Of a stretch of DNA of 64,000 nt, positions 24,801 to 37,604 are shown one piece after another. Source of the stretch: Lates calcarifer. Its lineage: Eukaryota; Chordata; Actinopteri; Centropomidae. Position 1 is the stretch's first letter, and every line of letters begins with the position of its first letter. Both the position numbers and the translations under genes were made by a program. The notes below the pieces were generated by a model. It ran no database searches and had not been told where the DNA came from. It worked only from the letters and a program-made list of their open reading frames with translations. The stretch spans positions 3,008,431 through 3,072,430 of the forward strand of contig NC_066844.1 of the NCBI RefSeq assembly GCF_001640805.2, written 5' to 3'.

Positions 24801-26655
24801 TTTATCAGTTAAAGATCAGTTTTTAGATCATGTATTTTAATGTCAATGTGCAAGAAATTTAAGTTCCTAGGATAAATTCTGATTGTTATGTTTGTTGTTT
24901 ATCTGATATAACTGAATCATCAAGAATTAAATAGAAATAAATTGATTCTGAGCTTTGTGAATCAAAATCGAATCGGGATATCAGTGCCGATATCCAACCT
25001 TAGTGGTTGCATGGTGTTACCTTGGCTCTTAGGTAGCCAGTAGTACACAGTAGACAGAGTCAGGACACTCTTCAGGACGGACTCTGCCAACTTCTCTCCA
25101 TCCTACAGAGAGTGGAGGAAAGAAATACAGAAGCCAGAATTAAAATATATTATTTACTTAAAAGCTTGAGAAACATTGGAGTTACTCTCTAGTGTTAAAA
25201 TGGTCAGTGGGTACAGGCTAATTATCCCAGTGTGTGTAGATAAGCTGTATTCAGTAGATACTGTGTGCCTCTAACTGGTAAAATATGCACAAACAATAAT
25301 CTGACCTGTTGCGATGGCAGCGGTGGTTTGGAGAAGGCCAGGCTGAGTTTTGTGGCTTCCTGAGACACTGCCTTCACTGCCTGGTCTGAGGACAGAGGAC
25401 AGACAGTTACATCATATTCAAATGGCCCTGAGATGGTGATTTAATTTCAAGGTGATCTGTGATCTGGAGGGTTATGATAAACTAAACTCAACTCAGAGTG
25501 TCCCAGAAGTTGGAGAGGTTGAACGCTCCATCTGACTCATTGGACTCTCCATCTGTGGTAGAAAATGAGCATTTGATTAGAAAAATCTTCCATCATCCAG
25601 ATTAAATTTATGGGCACATACCATACTCAAATTAGAGTGAAACAAATTCAAAACCTTGATTACTTTATGACTGATTCTGTTGAATTTCTAAAATGTAAGC
25701 TGAATTAGAGCAAATTTACCTCCAAGATTCTTGAGGCAATGTCTCAGAATTTTTATTCCTATTAACAATGACCAACAGCAAGAGCTAAAAAAAAAACAAT
25801 AATAATGAGTCTGCAAAGATTTCATTTTGAAGTAAATTACTTGATATTAAAAACAAAACCCATCAGTTGCAGCCCTAGAAACGGCTACAGGACGCTCTGG
25901 GTGGTATTATGACGGTGTGAATGACTTGGCAAGTATTATGGATTAAAATATCTATGTACTCTGACAGACTGAGAGTTATGTCTATTTTTCCTGCTAAAAC
26001 CTGAAATGTGGAATGTACACTCAGGTACCAGACAGGTGTCGATTCAGCTTCATGGTCAGTCTGGAGGCTGCAGTCTGTGCTGTTGATCTGTCCACATCTT
26101 ATACAGTTTTACTAATGTTTCAGTCACCCCAGCCTCCAACATGATGCATTTAGAATCACGCGTCTCTAAAACGGTTTCTAAAATGGCTGAACATTATAAA
26201 TAATCTTTATTAAGATATCTAGGATTTTCCTAAGCCAGTGAAGCACTATTGCATCAGCTAGATTTAGCAGGGTGTATGTTATAAGATAACCTGAGTGTTT
26301 ATGTCAGGCTGTCCCAGAGACATTAAAGGGAGATCTGAGCTTAGTTAAAAATACATTAATAACACTACAGCATGACTATCGTTAACAGATAACACTGATT
26401 CTGTAAAATTAACAACAAATAAATCATAAAGGACAAATCGAACCGAGATGACATTAAAAAAAACAATCTTAGCTTTAGTTAATGCTAACATTAGCATGTC
26501 ATAAGCTAGCATGCGTTAACTATTCTTGCTGCGTCAGATCCATAGACTGTATATGTGTCACATTTACCTCTGACTCGGTCTCTGATACACTGGATGGAGT
26601 TCAGGACGTTTCGTAAAGGCACAGACACATCCCCACCACTATTATCAGCACTCAT
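21886..26655 (-). CDS. ccndbp1: Cyclin-D1-binding protein 1 (GCIP/DIP1), complete
   Basis: CCNDBP1 is an acidic, helix-rich protein that binds cyclin D1 and HLH partners and dampens Rb/E2F-driven proliferation. Eleven coding exons: 26568-26655, 25493-25552, 25306-25385, 25021-25102, 24535-24631, 24073-24146, 23512-23588, 23149-23408, 22974-23034, 22336-22382, 21886-21994. They sum to 1035 bp, giving 344 residues plus TAG, with consistent phase throughout; human is 360. Family landmarks: VYYWLPKSQG, NKAAVLVVLSAQTG, NQDTYWSEKD, SQLDDLADIAKEIS, VDDLALCLYPPM, KLAAVLKKVLDI. The start MSADNSGGDV is the first ATG of the exon that joins in frame. It is transcribed in the same direction as the transglutaminases, about 1.2 kb upstream of copy B, an arrangement conserved with human 15q15 (CCNDBP1 next to EPB42/TGM5/TGM7). 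No defects seen. Confidence 0.95.
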
Positions 26656-27365
26656 GGCACCAAAGTTTCCAGACAGCTCGACTACACGCGTGTTGTGGAA
26701 CCACAGTCGGGACCGGAAGTTGAACCGGGGACAATATTAAAAGAAGCACAATCAGAGCCGTAGGAAAGGATAAAATGTGACACATTTAAATATGACAGCG
26801 ACATCTTGTGGATAGATGTAAATACTGCAAGTAAAAAAAATGTGAAAACTGCTAAGGAAATTTCGTATGAGGGTTGAATGTACCATCTCGTTTTAAATGT
26901 GTCCCATAAAACAAAAATAATGACTAGTAATACAAACCACACAATAATTATTTAGTCTAACTTTATCGCACAAAACAAAACTATTTCATTGAAGTTTTTT
27001 CTGATGTTCTGTAAAAACGTTCCAATACGTTCCTGGATGGTTTAAACCCAATTCGTTCAGTATATGAGGATTTATTCTACATAGACCTGTGTTGCTCAAC
27101 TCAAGTTGACTTTTGTTGATGCTATTAGCTGATCCACACTGTTAATGTTTGATTGGTGTATCCAGTATCTGCAAGAATGATACAGCGGTTTGTTAATTAA
27201 AATAGATTATGTTTGTTCATAATTGTAACATTGATGAAAATCTGGCCTCATTTGAATTTAAATTTATGCATAAACTGAGATGATTCTGAATGGTTCATTT
27301 ACTTTTTCTTGCTGCTGGATGTTGGTGGTTTTCAGTGGAAAATATTTGTGCAGTAGAGCCAAAGA

Positions 27366-27379
27366 CCAGTAGGGGGCAG
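27366..27379 (+). promoter_or_regulatory. Perfect CTCF-consensus site
   Basis: CCAGTAGGGGGCAG fits the published core CCASYAGRKGGCRS at every position. It lies about 700 bp upstream of the ccndbp1 start. Occupancy is not known. Confidence 0.5.
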
Positions 27380-29235
27380 TGTTGATCTCTGTATGGTTTC
27401 TGTAGCATGTTGGATTTCTTTCAATAGATACTCCTGTAGGCTCCAACCTGTGGTTGATGACACAGTCAGAGTCATCAGAGTGTGAGTTGAATTCAGAGAT
27501 GTACTGAACAGGGAGGAAAATGGGCGAGTTAAGTCAACAAAAAGAAAAATGTGTGTGTTTGAGAAATTAGGTAAGAGATAGAGAGACGTGGGATGATTTG
27601 TGTTTGGATCACAGAATATAACAGGAAGGCTGGTTGTTGCCTGTTGCTCTGTCAGAATTTTCCACTGACATCTTAGATAGTGTTGTCATGTTTGTTTTGC
27701 TTGCTGTCAAAAACTGTCAAAAATACTGTTGTAAAACAATTAAACATTCTGAATTCTAGCAATTATTGTAAATAGGAAGTGATAGTTGATGCAACTAATA
27801 TTTTCTTTAGCAAAAAAACAGCCAGGGACAGTAACTTCCTACAGGCTTGTCATTCCAGTGAGGTATGTGCAGATTTTACAAGTCACAGCACTCAGCCACT
27901 GTTCATTTTGAACACTTGTGTTTATGTATAGATCAAATAAATGAGATAAACAAGTTAGTCAGTAGGTGACTTTTGAGGTTTGTAGAGAGCCTGGTTTCCT
28001 GTTTACCCCTGCTTCCAGTCACCTGCTGAAGGACACACTCAATACACCGCTCTGGCCTGTAAAGCAAGGGCCATGTGACTGATGACGACAGTTGAAAGCA
28101 TTAAAAAGCTAGTTTTCCTAGCTGATCTACTAGGCAAACAGGTGAAAGGTTGTCCTCGACTAAGTTTGAACAAATTATGATTTGAATAATACAGAGATGA
28201 AAAAAAACTATAATCACAAGAGAAACAGACTTGTAACAAGCTAACCTCCCTTCAAAATAAGTGGGCTCTGCCCATCACAAGGCATCATGATCCAGAATTC
28301 CCTGCAGGCTAATTCACATATTTCTGAACTTTAGATAATCCATTAATCCTTATTTAAACTTGATTTAGAGATGTAAAGCACAGGTATGAGTCAATAACCT
28401 GTATGCTTGTATATGCAAAATTGTTAAATTATTGCACTGTTATTTATTATACCATGGAGCAAATGACATGGCTCACTGCTTACCATTTAAGTGCAACTGC
28501 CACATGTATATTCAGAACTAGAGATGCTTGAGCTCATTTGATACAATAATGGTGAGATAAAGTCAATTAAGTCAGTGTCTGTGCAGTCCCTAATGCAGCT
28601 GCATAGCATATATGGTGGTTATGCTTCTGATACTGTACATAATGAATATGCATGCACTGAGACAGATATTACATTTTGAAAACCACATTTAAGGCTCACA
28701 TTCAAATTCCTTAGTCCTACGCTTGTAGTATCAAAATTTTCCTCCCATTTTTGAGTCTGTTGCCCAGCTAAAGATTCAGCTGTCAGGACTAGAGATATTT
28801 CAGATAGTGTAGATGACACAACTAGAAAACAACATGATTTTCAATAACAAGGACTCACTGCAATATGACCAATTTACCATTTTTTTAGAACAAAAACATT
28901 ACAAAAAAACGACACCATAAAACATTATAGCTCCAACATGAGAGCTGCTTTTCCTGTAATATGTTTTTATACTTTATCCTAACAGATATCCAGATACAGA
29001 TTGTGTGTTACAGTCATATTAAACTGTTCATGTGGTCAAAATGTCCTGACTTTCCAAAAACAATGTCGTCACTCTGAAGCTCTTCAGCATCCTGCATGTT
29101 GGTCCTCGCAGAGATAGAAACACAGGAACACAAACACACACTCATCAGAAAATCAACCAGTCTAGACTGTAGTGAACAAAACTAATGAATATATTTAATA
29201 CTGTCAAGCTGCAGTTTCTCCAAGGGCCTGTGTGT

Positions 29236-30010
29236 GTGTTATACCCTTCAGTCTCTCTTATTCCTCATTTCTACGCTCCCTCCTTGTTTCTTTCATCTCT
29301 TTCTTTCTTGCCTCCCCCTCTCTCTCTCTCTCATTCTCCTTCAATCATTGTGTTTATGTCTCAAACAGCTTTCCCTCTCAAATGATTGGGGGATTTCAGA
29401 GGAGGAAAAACAAGGCAAATCATTTTATCACCTCTTTTCTCCCTCTCTTCTGTCTCATTTCTTTCTTCGTCTGATTTTTTTCCCTCCGCTCCCTCCATCG
29501 TGCTCTCTCAGGTGTGATCTGTGTGGGGAGTCACTGTCTAGACAACCGATTATACCGAATAATGAGGGAGAGGGAGGGAGGGGGGGGTAGATGGAGCATG
29601 AAAAGGGAAAAAGAGGGAGGGAGGGAGGAGGAGGATGTGAACGAAAGAGAGGTGTAGTGTCAGACAGAGAGAGAGGGAAAGAGAGAGACAGAGGGAGGGG
29701 TATAAAATGGAGGAGGAAAAACAGGAGGAAAAGCAATGAGCTGGGGATTAGAGATGAGGGAAGAAAAAGGATGGAGAGAAAAAAAGTGACAGAAAAATGA
29801 AAGGAGAGGGAAATGAAGAGAATAACAGGAGAGAAGAAGGGGGGCAAGATAGAACGAATGAGGAAAAAAGACAGAGGGAGGAGAGAAAAAGCAAGATGGA
29901 AAGAATAAACAAAGAGAGGAGCAAGGAGAGAAAGAAAGGAAGAAAAAAGGAGAGGAAAAATGAAACGCTAAATGAAAACTCAAACGAATGAATGAGCAGA
30001 AAGGACGAGA
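29236..30010. repeat. Pyrimidine-rich block followed by ~450-bp polypurine block
   Basis: From 29240 to about 29520 the plus strand is CT-rich. From about 29566 to 30010 it is almost pure A/G (gggagg, gaaagagaga, ggaagaaaaagg). The two halves can pair, and such tracts can adopt triplex (H-DNA) form. The long open frames here are compositional artefacts. Confidence 0.8.
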
Positions 30011-30040
30011 GGGAACAAGGATGTCAGACACAGAGACATA

Positions 30041-30320
30041 CAAACACACACACACACACACATACACACACACACACACACAGACTAAACACATATACAC
30101 ACACACACAGACAGACTAAACATCACTGAGCCAGAACAGAGACACAGTGTGTTAGGAAACCCTATCAGTCACACAGGCTTTACTCACTGTGCATGTGTGG
30201 TTGTGCGTGTGTGTGTGTGTGTGTCTTGCGATGAGTAATCAACGAGTCCGAAAACCTCCCAGAAACACACACACACACACACACGCACACACACAGACAC
30301 GGTCACACACACACACACAC
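30041..30320. repeat. Cluster of (CA)n and (GT)n microsatellites
   Basis: CA tracts at about 30045-30110, a GT tract at about 30204-30224 and CA tracts at about 30265-30320. A further CA tract lies at 30470-30490. GT and CA tracts in close succession are mutually complementary. Confidence 0.9.
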
Positions 30321-30867
30321 TGTAATAGGCTTATCCAGTGCTGCAGTTTCAGCTTTTAAACTGGGACTTTTGTTTCCTTTGCTGTTTAGGATGAAAGAAA
30401 ATTCTCTATCTGCTAAAACAATATTGACTTCTAAGGAAACCTTCCTACGCATGTGTGTGAGTGTATTAACACACACACACACACACACTCGTATATTGTG
30501 TCTGTATTCAAATATGAGACAAGAAGAAGAGAGATGTGAATAGCACAGGCAGATAGACTGGCAGTATGTCACTCAGACAGACAGACAGGGAGACAGGCGG
30601 TCAAGAAGACAGATGCCCAGCACGACAGAGAAACCTTTTTGAAAACCAAGCAGACGATCAGAGAGACAGTGAGTAAGAGTTAGATCGTAACGCAGACAGA
30701 CAGCAGTTTGCAAAACAGAAACCCTTTTTTTTAGTAAGACAAATGGTCAGGTAGTGAAACAATCCACTGAGACAGCAAGTCAGGAAGCATGACAGATGTA
30801 TGAAGTATGGAAATAAGACAGTGAGACAGTTAGCAGTCCAATCAGACTGACTCCAAATCAGACTGTT

Positions 30868-31165
30868 TTGTCCTCAGTGGGAAAGGGTACAGTTGGTGCT
30901 GACTCTGCAGAAATCACAGGTATTTATCAGCTCCACCTCTGATTGGCAGGGATGGAAACATAACACCTGGGTGGACACACAAGTTTGGCCCCATTTTCAG
31001 GTGCGATGGTATGACGTGTCTTGAAATTGACATTGGCGTATAAATAGCGAGGAACATTAATTGTTTTTTTTGTTTGTTTGTTTGTTTTTTTTACAGTCTA
31101 TGGGAACAGTGTGCAGGATGCAACATTGGCTAGACAGCGAGGTGAGAAAGCTCCTCCTGATACAA
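30868..31165 (+). repeat. Diverged dispersed repeat, copy 1 of a direct pair
   Basis: Order of shared motifs: tcctcagtg.gaaagggtaca, gactctgcag, tttatc.gctcca, ttacagtctatggga.cagtg, acagcgaggtgagaaagctcctcctg. The same order recurs at 33345-33640. Internal low-complexity T tracts differ. No open frame. Confidence 0.6.
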
Positions 31166-31201
31166 GGGCAAGAGGAGCACTTTAAAATGCTGTTTCATAG
31201 T

Positions 31202-31519
31202 ATAACCTCCTGAGAACCAAGGGAAAAAAGTGTCTTACAATTTCAGTTTTTTGTGATTTCCTATCTATTTGGGCCAAAAAAACACCTTACAATTTAAATA
31301 TTTTTAAATATATTTTTATTTTAATTTCACAGCATGTCCATTGTAGAGAACAACAGGACGATATCTGTGTGAAAATAGAACTAAATTTAGAAAACAAGAA
31401 AAAAGGAGCAGATTATATCTTTGCTTGGAAGGGTAACTCCAAATACTTAAGAAAGATAAAGGTGAAAAAAATGTCCATTATAAAGGACATAAATGAATGG
31501 CCGGGTCTCAGGAGGATAA
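31202..31519. mobile_element. MITE with inverted termini and ATAA target duplication
   Basis: CCTCCTGAGAACC at 31206-31218 is mirrored by GGGTCTCAGGAGG at 31503-31515, a 13-bp terminal inverted repeat with one mismatch. Both ends are flanked by ATAA (31202-31205 and 31516-31519). The A/T-rich 310-bp interior has no transposase. It also contains a tgtccattataaaggaca hairpin near the right end. The superfamily is uncertain. Confidence 0.65.
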
Positions 31520-31697
31520 TGATCTACTATGCAGTATGTTGGTGTCAGATAAACCTTCAAAGTCATGAATCAAAGTCATGGATCTGTTACTCTCCAACTG
31601 GACTTCCTTCATTGTATTTTATCACAGCTGGGCCTGAAACAACACTTCCCCACCAACGTAGCCTCTTGCACTGACATTTACTCTAATTGCATTTTTT

Positions 31698-31699
<2 letters not shown>

Positions 31700-31757
<58 letters not shown>
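31700..31757. repeat. (AC)n microsatellite
   Basis: About 29 uninterrupted AC units. Confidence 0.95.
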
Positions 31758-31758
<1 letters not shown>

Positions 31759-32742
31759 CTTCTGACAGATCCAGAGGGGGTGCAACTTTATTGACTTTTC
31801 AAAACTGACAGAGTGACATAAATGCCCACTTCATGGCTGCGCAGAGTTTGGACTTCTCTCTTTCATTTTCATTACACAACTTTTTTATTTTTGTTACTTC
31901 TTGTGTTTACAACAAGGGGCAGCATTGTGACTTTCATCCTGGAGACTGTCTGACTGAAAATGTGCACTGTTATCCTCATATTTAAATAAATAATTGGATA
32001 TAATTTATATGTATAGCAAGACAGGGAGCAGTCTGTCTGTCCATCAATACAGCACAGACAGAAAGATGCAAGCAAGATAATAATGTAGGTGGTGAGGCAG
32101 TGAGACAGACAGGTAATCTGAGAGACAGACAGTCATCTCCTTAGGGTCACATGCCGTCTGTCTGCACACAAGACTGACTGACACAGTCAGACAGACAGGA
32201 AATTGAGAGGCATCAAATCTGTCACACTGTAATCAGATTAGTCTGATTATACAATGACATCATTAAATCCACCACACACACACCCCAACAGACACACACA
32301 CGCGCGCACACACACACCACACATTATGTATGCTTTATTTCAATCGAGAAAATTAAAAACAGCAGGCAAGCTGGTAAAATACACACATTTAGATACACAA
32401 GCACAGACACCTCTTTTTATTCTTGTATTTTGTCTCGCCTGCTTTCCCCTGCTCAGTTTCTGCTGTGAAAGGGATATTCCACCAGAAAATGCTGTCTTTA
32501 CAGATAGAAAGCCCCCAAACCTTCTCATACACCCACATAAAGACACACACACACACACACACACATATCCTTTGCTATGACCTCCTCCACAGTATAATTT
32601 GTAATACTGTCTGAAATCAACACATAGCTGAAGTGGTTTGTAACATTTTAATGACAAAAAGGGAGAGCAACAAGTGATTTTCTCAGAGCTGGCATTAAAA
32701 GTAATAAAAACACAGCATGCCCCGTCTGAGGTTTTGTCCATG

Positions 32743-32767
32743 TTTTTTTTTTTTTTTTTTTTTTTTT
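32743..32767. repeat. Poly(T) run of 25
   Basis: Twenty-five consecutive T residues. This may be the A-tail of a minus-strand retroposed copy, but no flanking element is recognised. Confidence 0.8.
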
Positions 32768-33094
32768 GAACCAACTGGTGTTTTTAATATTAGCTCATAT
32801 CCACAGCGAACATTAAGCAGTTTACTGTCAGCGTGTCCCACAGAGTATTACAGCGAACATCTTGCCCCCGCTAAGATCAGAAAAGAACATTATAATGCTA
32901 TCAAACATTAAGCTCCAGACAGAGAGAAGAGAGGGACTATATTACAAAGTAAAGACCGTGTATTCACTGAGGCCATTGATGTTTGAGATTCAGCTCAGCA
33001 GGTGGAACTCACTGATTGATCACAATGTACATTTTTAATTTGAAAGAGTGTAGTTATGACAGAAGGGGTGCAGTGAAGGCTCATTGAATCTCAA

Positions 33095-33200
33095 CAGTGG
33101 TGGAGGAAGTACTCAGATCCTTTACTTAGGTAAAAGTACTGTAGATAATATCCTACACATTCGTATGTGCATGTAGTTAAAGTCCTGCACTTCATCACCT
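33095..33200. repeat. Common percomorph dispersed repeat fragment
   Basis: The text gtggtggaggaagtactcag, atcctttacttaggtaaaagtac is a terminus seen repeatedly in percomorph genomes (recalled, not searched). It is non-coding and supports the taxonomic placement. Confidence 0.6.
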
Positions 33201-33344
33201 GCATGTTAGTCCAGCGTTCACTCTTTTCGCTCAGTTTTTGTTTTCTACCACGTCTGGAGGGAAATATCGGACTCTTTAGCTGCTAAATGCGCCACTGAAC
33301 CTCCTCTTACACTTAACAAAAATCCACAAACCCCAACTAACATC

Positions 33345-33640
33345 TGGTTTTCATCCTCAGTGTGAAAGGGTACAATCAGCATTCATTCCTGGGTCAAATG
33401 ACTCTGCAGTGGTCACGGTCATTTATCGGCTCCAGGTCCGATCAGCAGTGATGAAAACAGGCAGTGTAATGCCATGACACATGTCAAAGTTTTAGACATT
33501 AATGCATTAATATCCATGAACATTTCTTGTTTTTTACAGTCTATGGGACCAGTGTGCAGCAGTGATTCTGTTCTTCATATACAACACTGCAAGACAAGAC
33601 AGTGAGGTGAGAGAGCTTCTCCTCCTGCTGCTTTCGACTG
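33345..33640 (+). repeat. Diverged dispersed repeat, copy 2 of a direct pair
   Basis: Same motif order as 30868-31165: gtgtgaaagggtacaatcag, gactctgcag, tttatcggctcca, ttacagtctatgggaccagtg, gacagtgaggtgagagagctt. The copies are about 2.47 kb apart and in the same direction. Confidence 0.6.
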
Positions 33641-34494
33641 TTTACTTACCCTGTTTTCCAGTGCGTTTGTGATGTTGCATGTGACACACCAGACAAATAA
33701 AAGAAAGGCAAACTCGTCTACTAGCAATGGGAAAAGAGTCAACAGCCTTTTTTTCAGCAGGTTTTTTAAAAAAAACCTGCATATACCTCCTAACGTCGGT
33801 GTGAAAAGGGGTGAATGTTTACCAGCCAGTCACAAACTGTGTCTGTCTGATTTTTGCAGCTGAGCAGGCAGCGTCCAGTGGGTTTAACAGCTTTTTCAGC
33901 CTGTGCAGCCAAAAATGAGGCTATGAGAGCAGAGAGAGTGAACCAGAACAGTAAAAATGTGGACCTGACAGATATACAATGAGCTGAAACTCACTACATG
34001 TAACTGGATATATTGTCAGTATAAAAGTATCAATCATAGCCAAGTGCAGATGATGTTTAATTTTTATATGTCATGTTCAAACCAGGCATCCTCCTTACTT
34101 AGTAGCAGCTTTGTGCACAAATGTGTGGAATAATTTAGCTGTATATTTATCTGGTAACATCCTCCAAGATACTTTGTTTTTAAAGTAATTAGATTTTTCT
34201 CACTAATTAAGCAAATAATGCAACATTTAGAGAAATTCTCACCACATTAAGACCTGATTTAACAATTAAAAATGAGCACTCTCTGTTTTTTTTATTGGTC
34301 TATGTCTCGCGTTGGTCTTTACCCTGACTTGACCCCCATTTGGACTTGACTTTTTGATCTTGAAGCTGCTCTGATTTGACTCGGCTTCAGTGATCTTGAC
34401 TGTGTCCAAGTATGAAGGAAACAGCTGTATGAACATCTAACATGTAGCTCAGAGAGGCATGTTCACGTCTTCAGCTGCTGGCGGTGAATATGTC

Positions 34495-34905
34495 ACAATG
34501 AAAATGTCGAGTTTATGTCATTTCTGGTTTCTTTCCAGTGTTTCCATTTGTTTTCTCTGTTATTCTTTTGTTCATCTTTCCTCTTTTCCATGTGATTCCT
34601 CCCTGCTTTCCCTACCTCACGCCTGTTTCCCCGCATCCTCTCTTTCCCTCTCTTTGTTTACAACACAATCTCATCTTGACAGAGGACATTTTTAATAGTC
34701 TACTGCGTCTAGCCTCAAACAGAAGCGGGGGAGTGAGGGGTGGGCGAGCGAGGAAAAGACGAGTGTAGACACAGGGGGGAGAGGGAGACAGACAGAGAGA
34801 GAGGGAGGTAAAGGTGGGGGGCAGACAGAAAGACAGACAGAGGGTGAGATAATGAGATAGAAAAAGGATGAGAGAGAGAGAGAGAGGTGGATTTGTTATT
34901 CTTGC
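34495..34905. repeat. Pyrimidine-rich then purine-rich block
   Basis: CT-rich on the plus strand to about 34660, then AG-rich (gaggtg, gagagggaga, agagagagag) from about 34725. Same architecture as 29236-30010. The overlapping open frames on both strands are artefacts. Confidence 0.75.
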
Positions 34906-36902
34906 AGGGTGTTGCACAGACACAGACACAGACAGACATTACCTCACACAGCTGCTGCAGTGAGAGGAGAGGGTGACAGTGTGTGTGGGTCTGTGTGTGC
35001 GTCTGTGTGTGTGTGTGTGCAGCCAGGCGTGAACCTGTTTATAATATCCTGAAGCACAGATTTTACTCAAATGTCAAGCTTTTATCAGAGAGCACTTTCT
35101 TAGAGAACAGAAAGTTTATTTCAACGTGGGTCTTATTTCTGTTGCTTTGTCTATCTTTTCCATTAGATTCAAATTCCATACTAAGTGGTTTACTTTATTT
35201 AAAGGCTAAACTTGAATTGATTGAGCTTGAAATGTTGTTAGCAATCCCTCACTGCAGAGCAAAACTGAGCAAAAGCACAGCTTGTACTGAAGGTCAAAGC
35301 CGCACCAGGAGGTCGTTTTTAAATTGTGATGGAAGTTTATAACAGACAGTTTGAGCAGGAATTTTACCATTCTTCTCTTTTTTACTCTTCTGAAAAAAGG
35401 CTGGCAACAGTGAGAGAGTTTGTTTGATTGTCTGACCATTGACATTACCCGGCCTGGTGAATAGATGGCAGCCGGTGGCAGTTTCAGCACCTCAGTTTAG
35501 CTGCGCTGCTGAAAGCATGACCGGCGAGGTCAGAGACAGTGTCAGACTGAGAAACAGACTCAAAGTCTAAAGGCAGTCTAAAGAATAAAGTGCTGCTGCT
35601 CACTCCAACACTGCTGAAGGAGCTGCTGTTGCCCAAACCCAAAGATTCAACAAAATATTGCAAAACCATTTCTATGCTTTGCTGAGGTGGAAAAGCTTGT
35701 GTCTTGCTAAAGGCAAAATGTGAAAACATTGAAACAAACTTAGTGGATTAATCGTGATGTACTTGAAGCATGTCCACTGAAGGGACTTAAAAATGGCAGC
35801 AGAAATGTCACATTTCCATCATCCTTTCCATACGTTGTTTGAGGTTTGACCGATGCTCTTTTCATTGTGTCGTCTTGTTGTGCTTGATTCTTTTGCGACA
35901 ACAAGATGTCCATGTTACAGAAATATGAATGTAGTTGATCATATGTGTATGAATGATGAATGTTGTTGCGTTTCTGGTTAGAACAGTTTCTCATCATCTT
36001 GCGTAATTTAGACGACAACAGATGCCACTGCTACATAGAAAGACAGCACAAGCAGTCAGAGCTGCTCCACATTTATTCTATATTTCATAACGAATCTCTT
36101 TATTCTATGCATTATAGCTGTTATAGGAAAGTTTGTATTACTGACCCACCAATGGTTTAAATGCTTTAACATTCATATTGTAGCCTTGGCTTTGATTTTT
36201 TCCATCCAGGCAGCTGCTGGTTTCAGTTCAGTGCACAATGAAATTATCCTCAGAAGAGATGAAACTCGCACGTAATATTTAATCACTGTAAACATTCAGG
36301 TAGTTTTCCAAAGCCAGGAATGTTTCAGAAACTTTTTTAAAATTGTGTTTGAGGAACGTCCACCATCATCTGAGAGACAGCCGGTGATAAAAACTCACGT
36401 TAAGCATTTTAGCCGTGATTTTAAACCCTACCTGAGCCCTAATCCTCACTGTGGTCTTAACGCTAAACCCCAACGCTAAACTAACCCATTGTAGACCTAT
36501 GTAACAGTTTTGTTTTTGTAGTCTTTTTTCTTCCCTCACCTTTCTGCTCCTCAGAGGGCATTTGGTTCCCATAAAGGTGGAAGCACAAGAATACACACAT
36601 ACACAACCACAAACACACACATACTGTACACAAAATGCAGTCGCGGAAGAGTGGGATTGCTCAAGCCTGCCGTTTTTCGGTACAGGGCTAAAGTCAGATT
36701 AGTGCTAGTCTGTCTGTCTGCTTTCACGGAGAAACATGCTTAATCCCTGTTTAATCCCACCTGCAACGGGATTGGCCACCGCCTAAGACTCTGACGGCTA
36801 TTACCCTGAATACAGGCATTAGACACAGACTACCACACACCTGGGCTGAGAGACAAAGACACACACAGGGAGTGAGAGAGAGAGAGAGAGGAAGAGAGAG
36901 AG

Positions 36903-36908
<6 letters not shown>

Positions 36909-36939
<31 letters not shown>
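36909..36939. repeat. (AT)n microsatellite
   Basis: About fifteen AT units, preceded by an AG-rich tract at 36865-36903. Confidence 0.95.
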
Positions 36940-36943
<4 letters not shown>

Positions 36944-37509
36944 TTGGCAATTCTGTATCTATCTCGCTCACTAATAATGCATGTCAAATTGAATCAAATT
37001 GAAAAAGAAGGAAAGCGGCTGAGGGATAAGTGGAGAGAAAATTACAAAGTGAGGGATTTGGATGAGGATGGAGATGGAAAGTAAGAGAAAGAGCGGAAAA
37101 GATGAAGGGGAAACCAAGACTAGGATGCAGAAAAAGAGAAAACAGGAGAAAGAGAAGCGCAGAATGAAACCTTTTTTTTTTTTACACAAACTGTGGAAAA
37201 CAAACCCGGGAGAGGAGGTTAATAAACATGTGCACATACACTCACAAAGACAAGGAGGGAAAAATTAGACAACAAAGAAAGAGAATGAGAAAGTTATGGA
37301 AGAAGAGGGACCATACACAACCACAAAGATGTCAAGATGTCATGGAATACATTTTGACATGTCACATTAGGAAAAGCACAGGTGTGAATAATAGAATGAA
37401 TGATCACTAAATTGCATTCAGGGTCCTGCCATGACAGCACCTGTCACACTGTCATGGCTTAATGGGACACTTTAAGAGTTAACACCCACCAACTCAAGAT
37501 GTCTGAAGG

Positions 37510-37604
37510 CACCCTGGTGGCCTAATGGTGAGGGGGTATATGTCCACAGTTTGACTCCCTGCAGGGGACCCTTGTTGCATGTCATGCCCATGTTTTTTTT
37601 TTTT
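37510..37604 (+). mobile_element. tRNA-derived SINE
   Basis: An internal RNA polymerase III promoter is visible. Box A is TGGCCTAATGG (37518-37528), fitting TRGYNNARNNG. About 20 bases after it comes box B-like GTTTGACTC (37549-37557), one mismatch from GWTCRANNC. A T-rich stretch and then (ATA)n follow at 37592-37648. The sequence cannot fold as a functional tRNA. Confidence 0.6.

Noticed and set aside
29455..30106. Ser/Leu/Phe-rich open frames up to 148 residues on the minus strand
   Set aside because: They come from a polypurine/polypyrimidine tract and (CA)n repeats; there is no domain or splice support.
37510..37604. Functional tRNA gene
   Set aside because: Box A and B are present but there is no acceptor or anticodon stem pairing; a SINE fits better.
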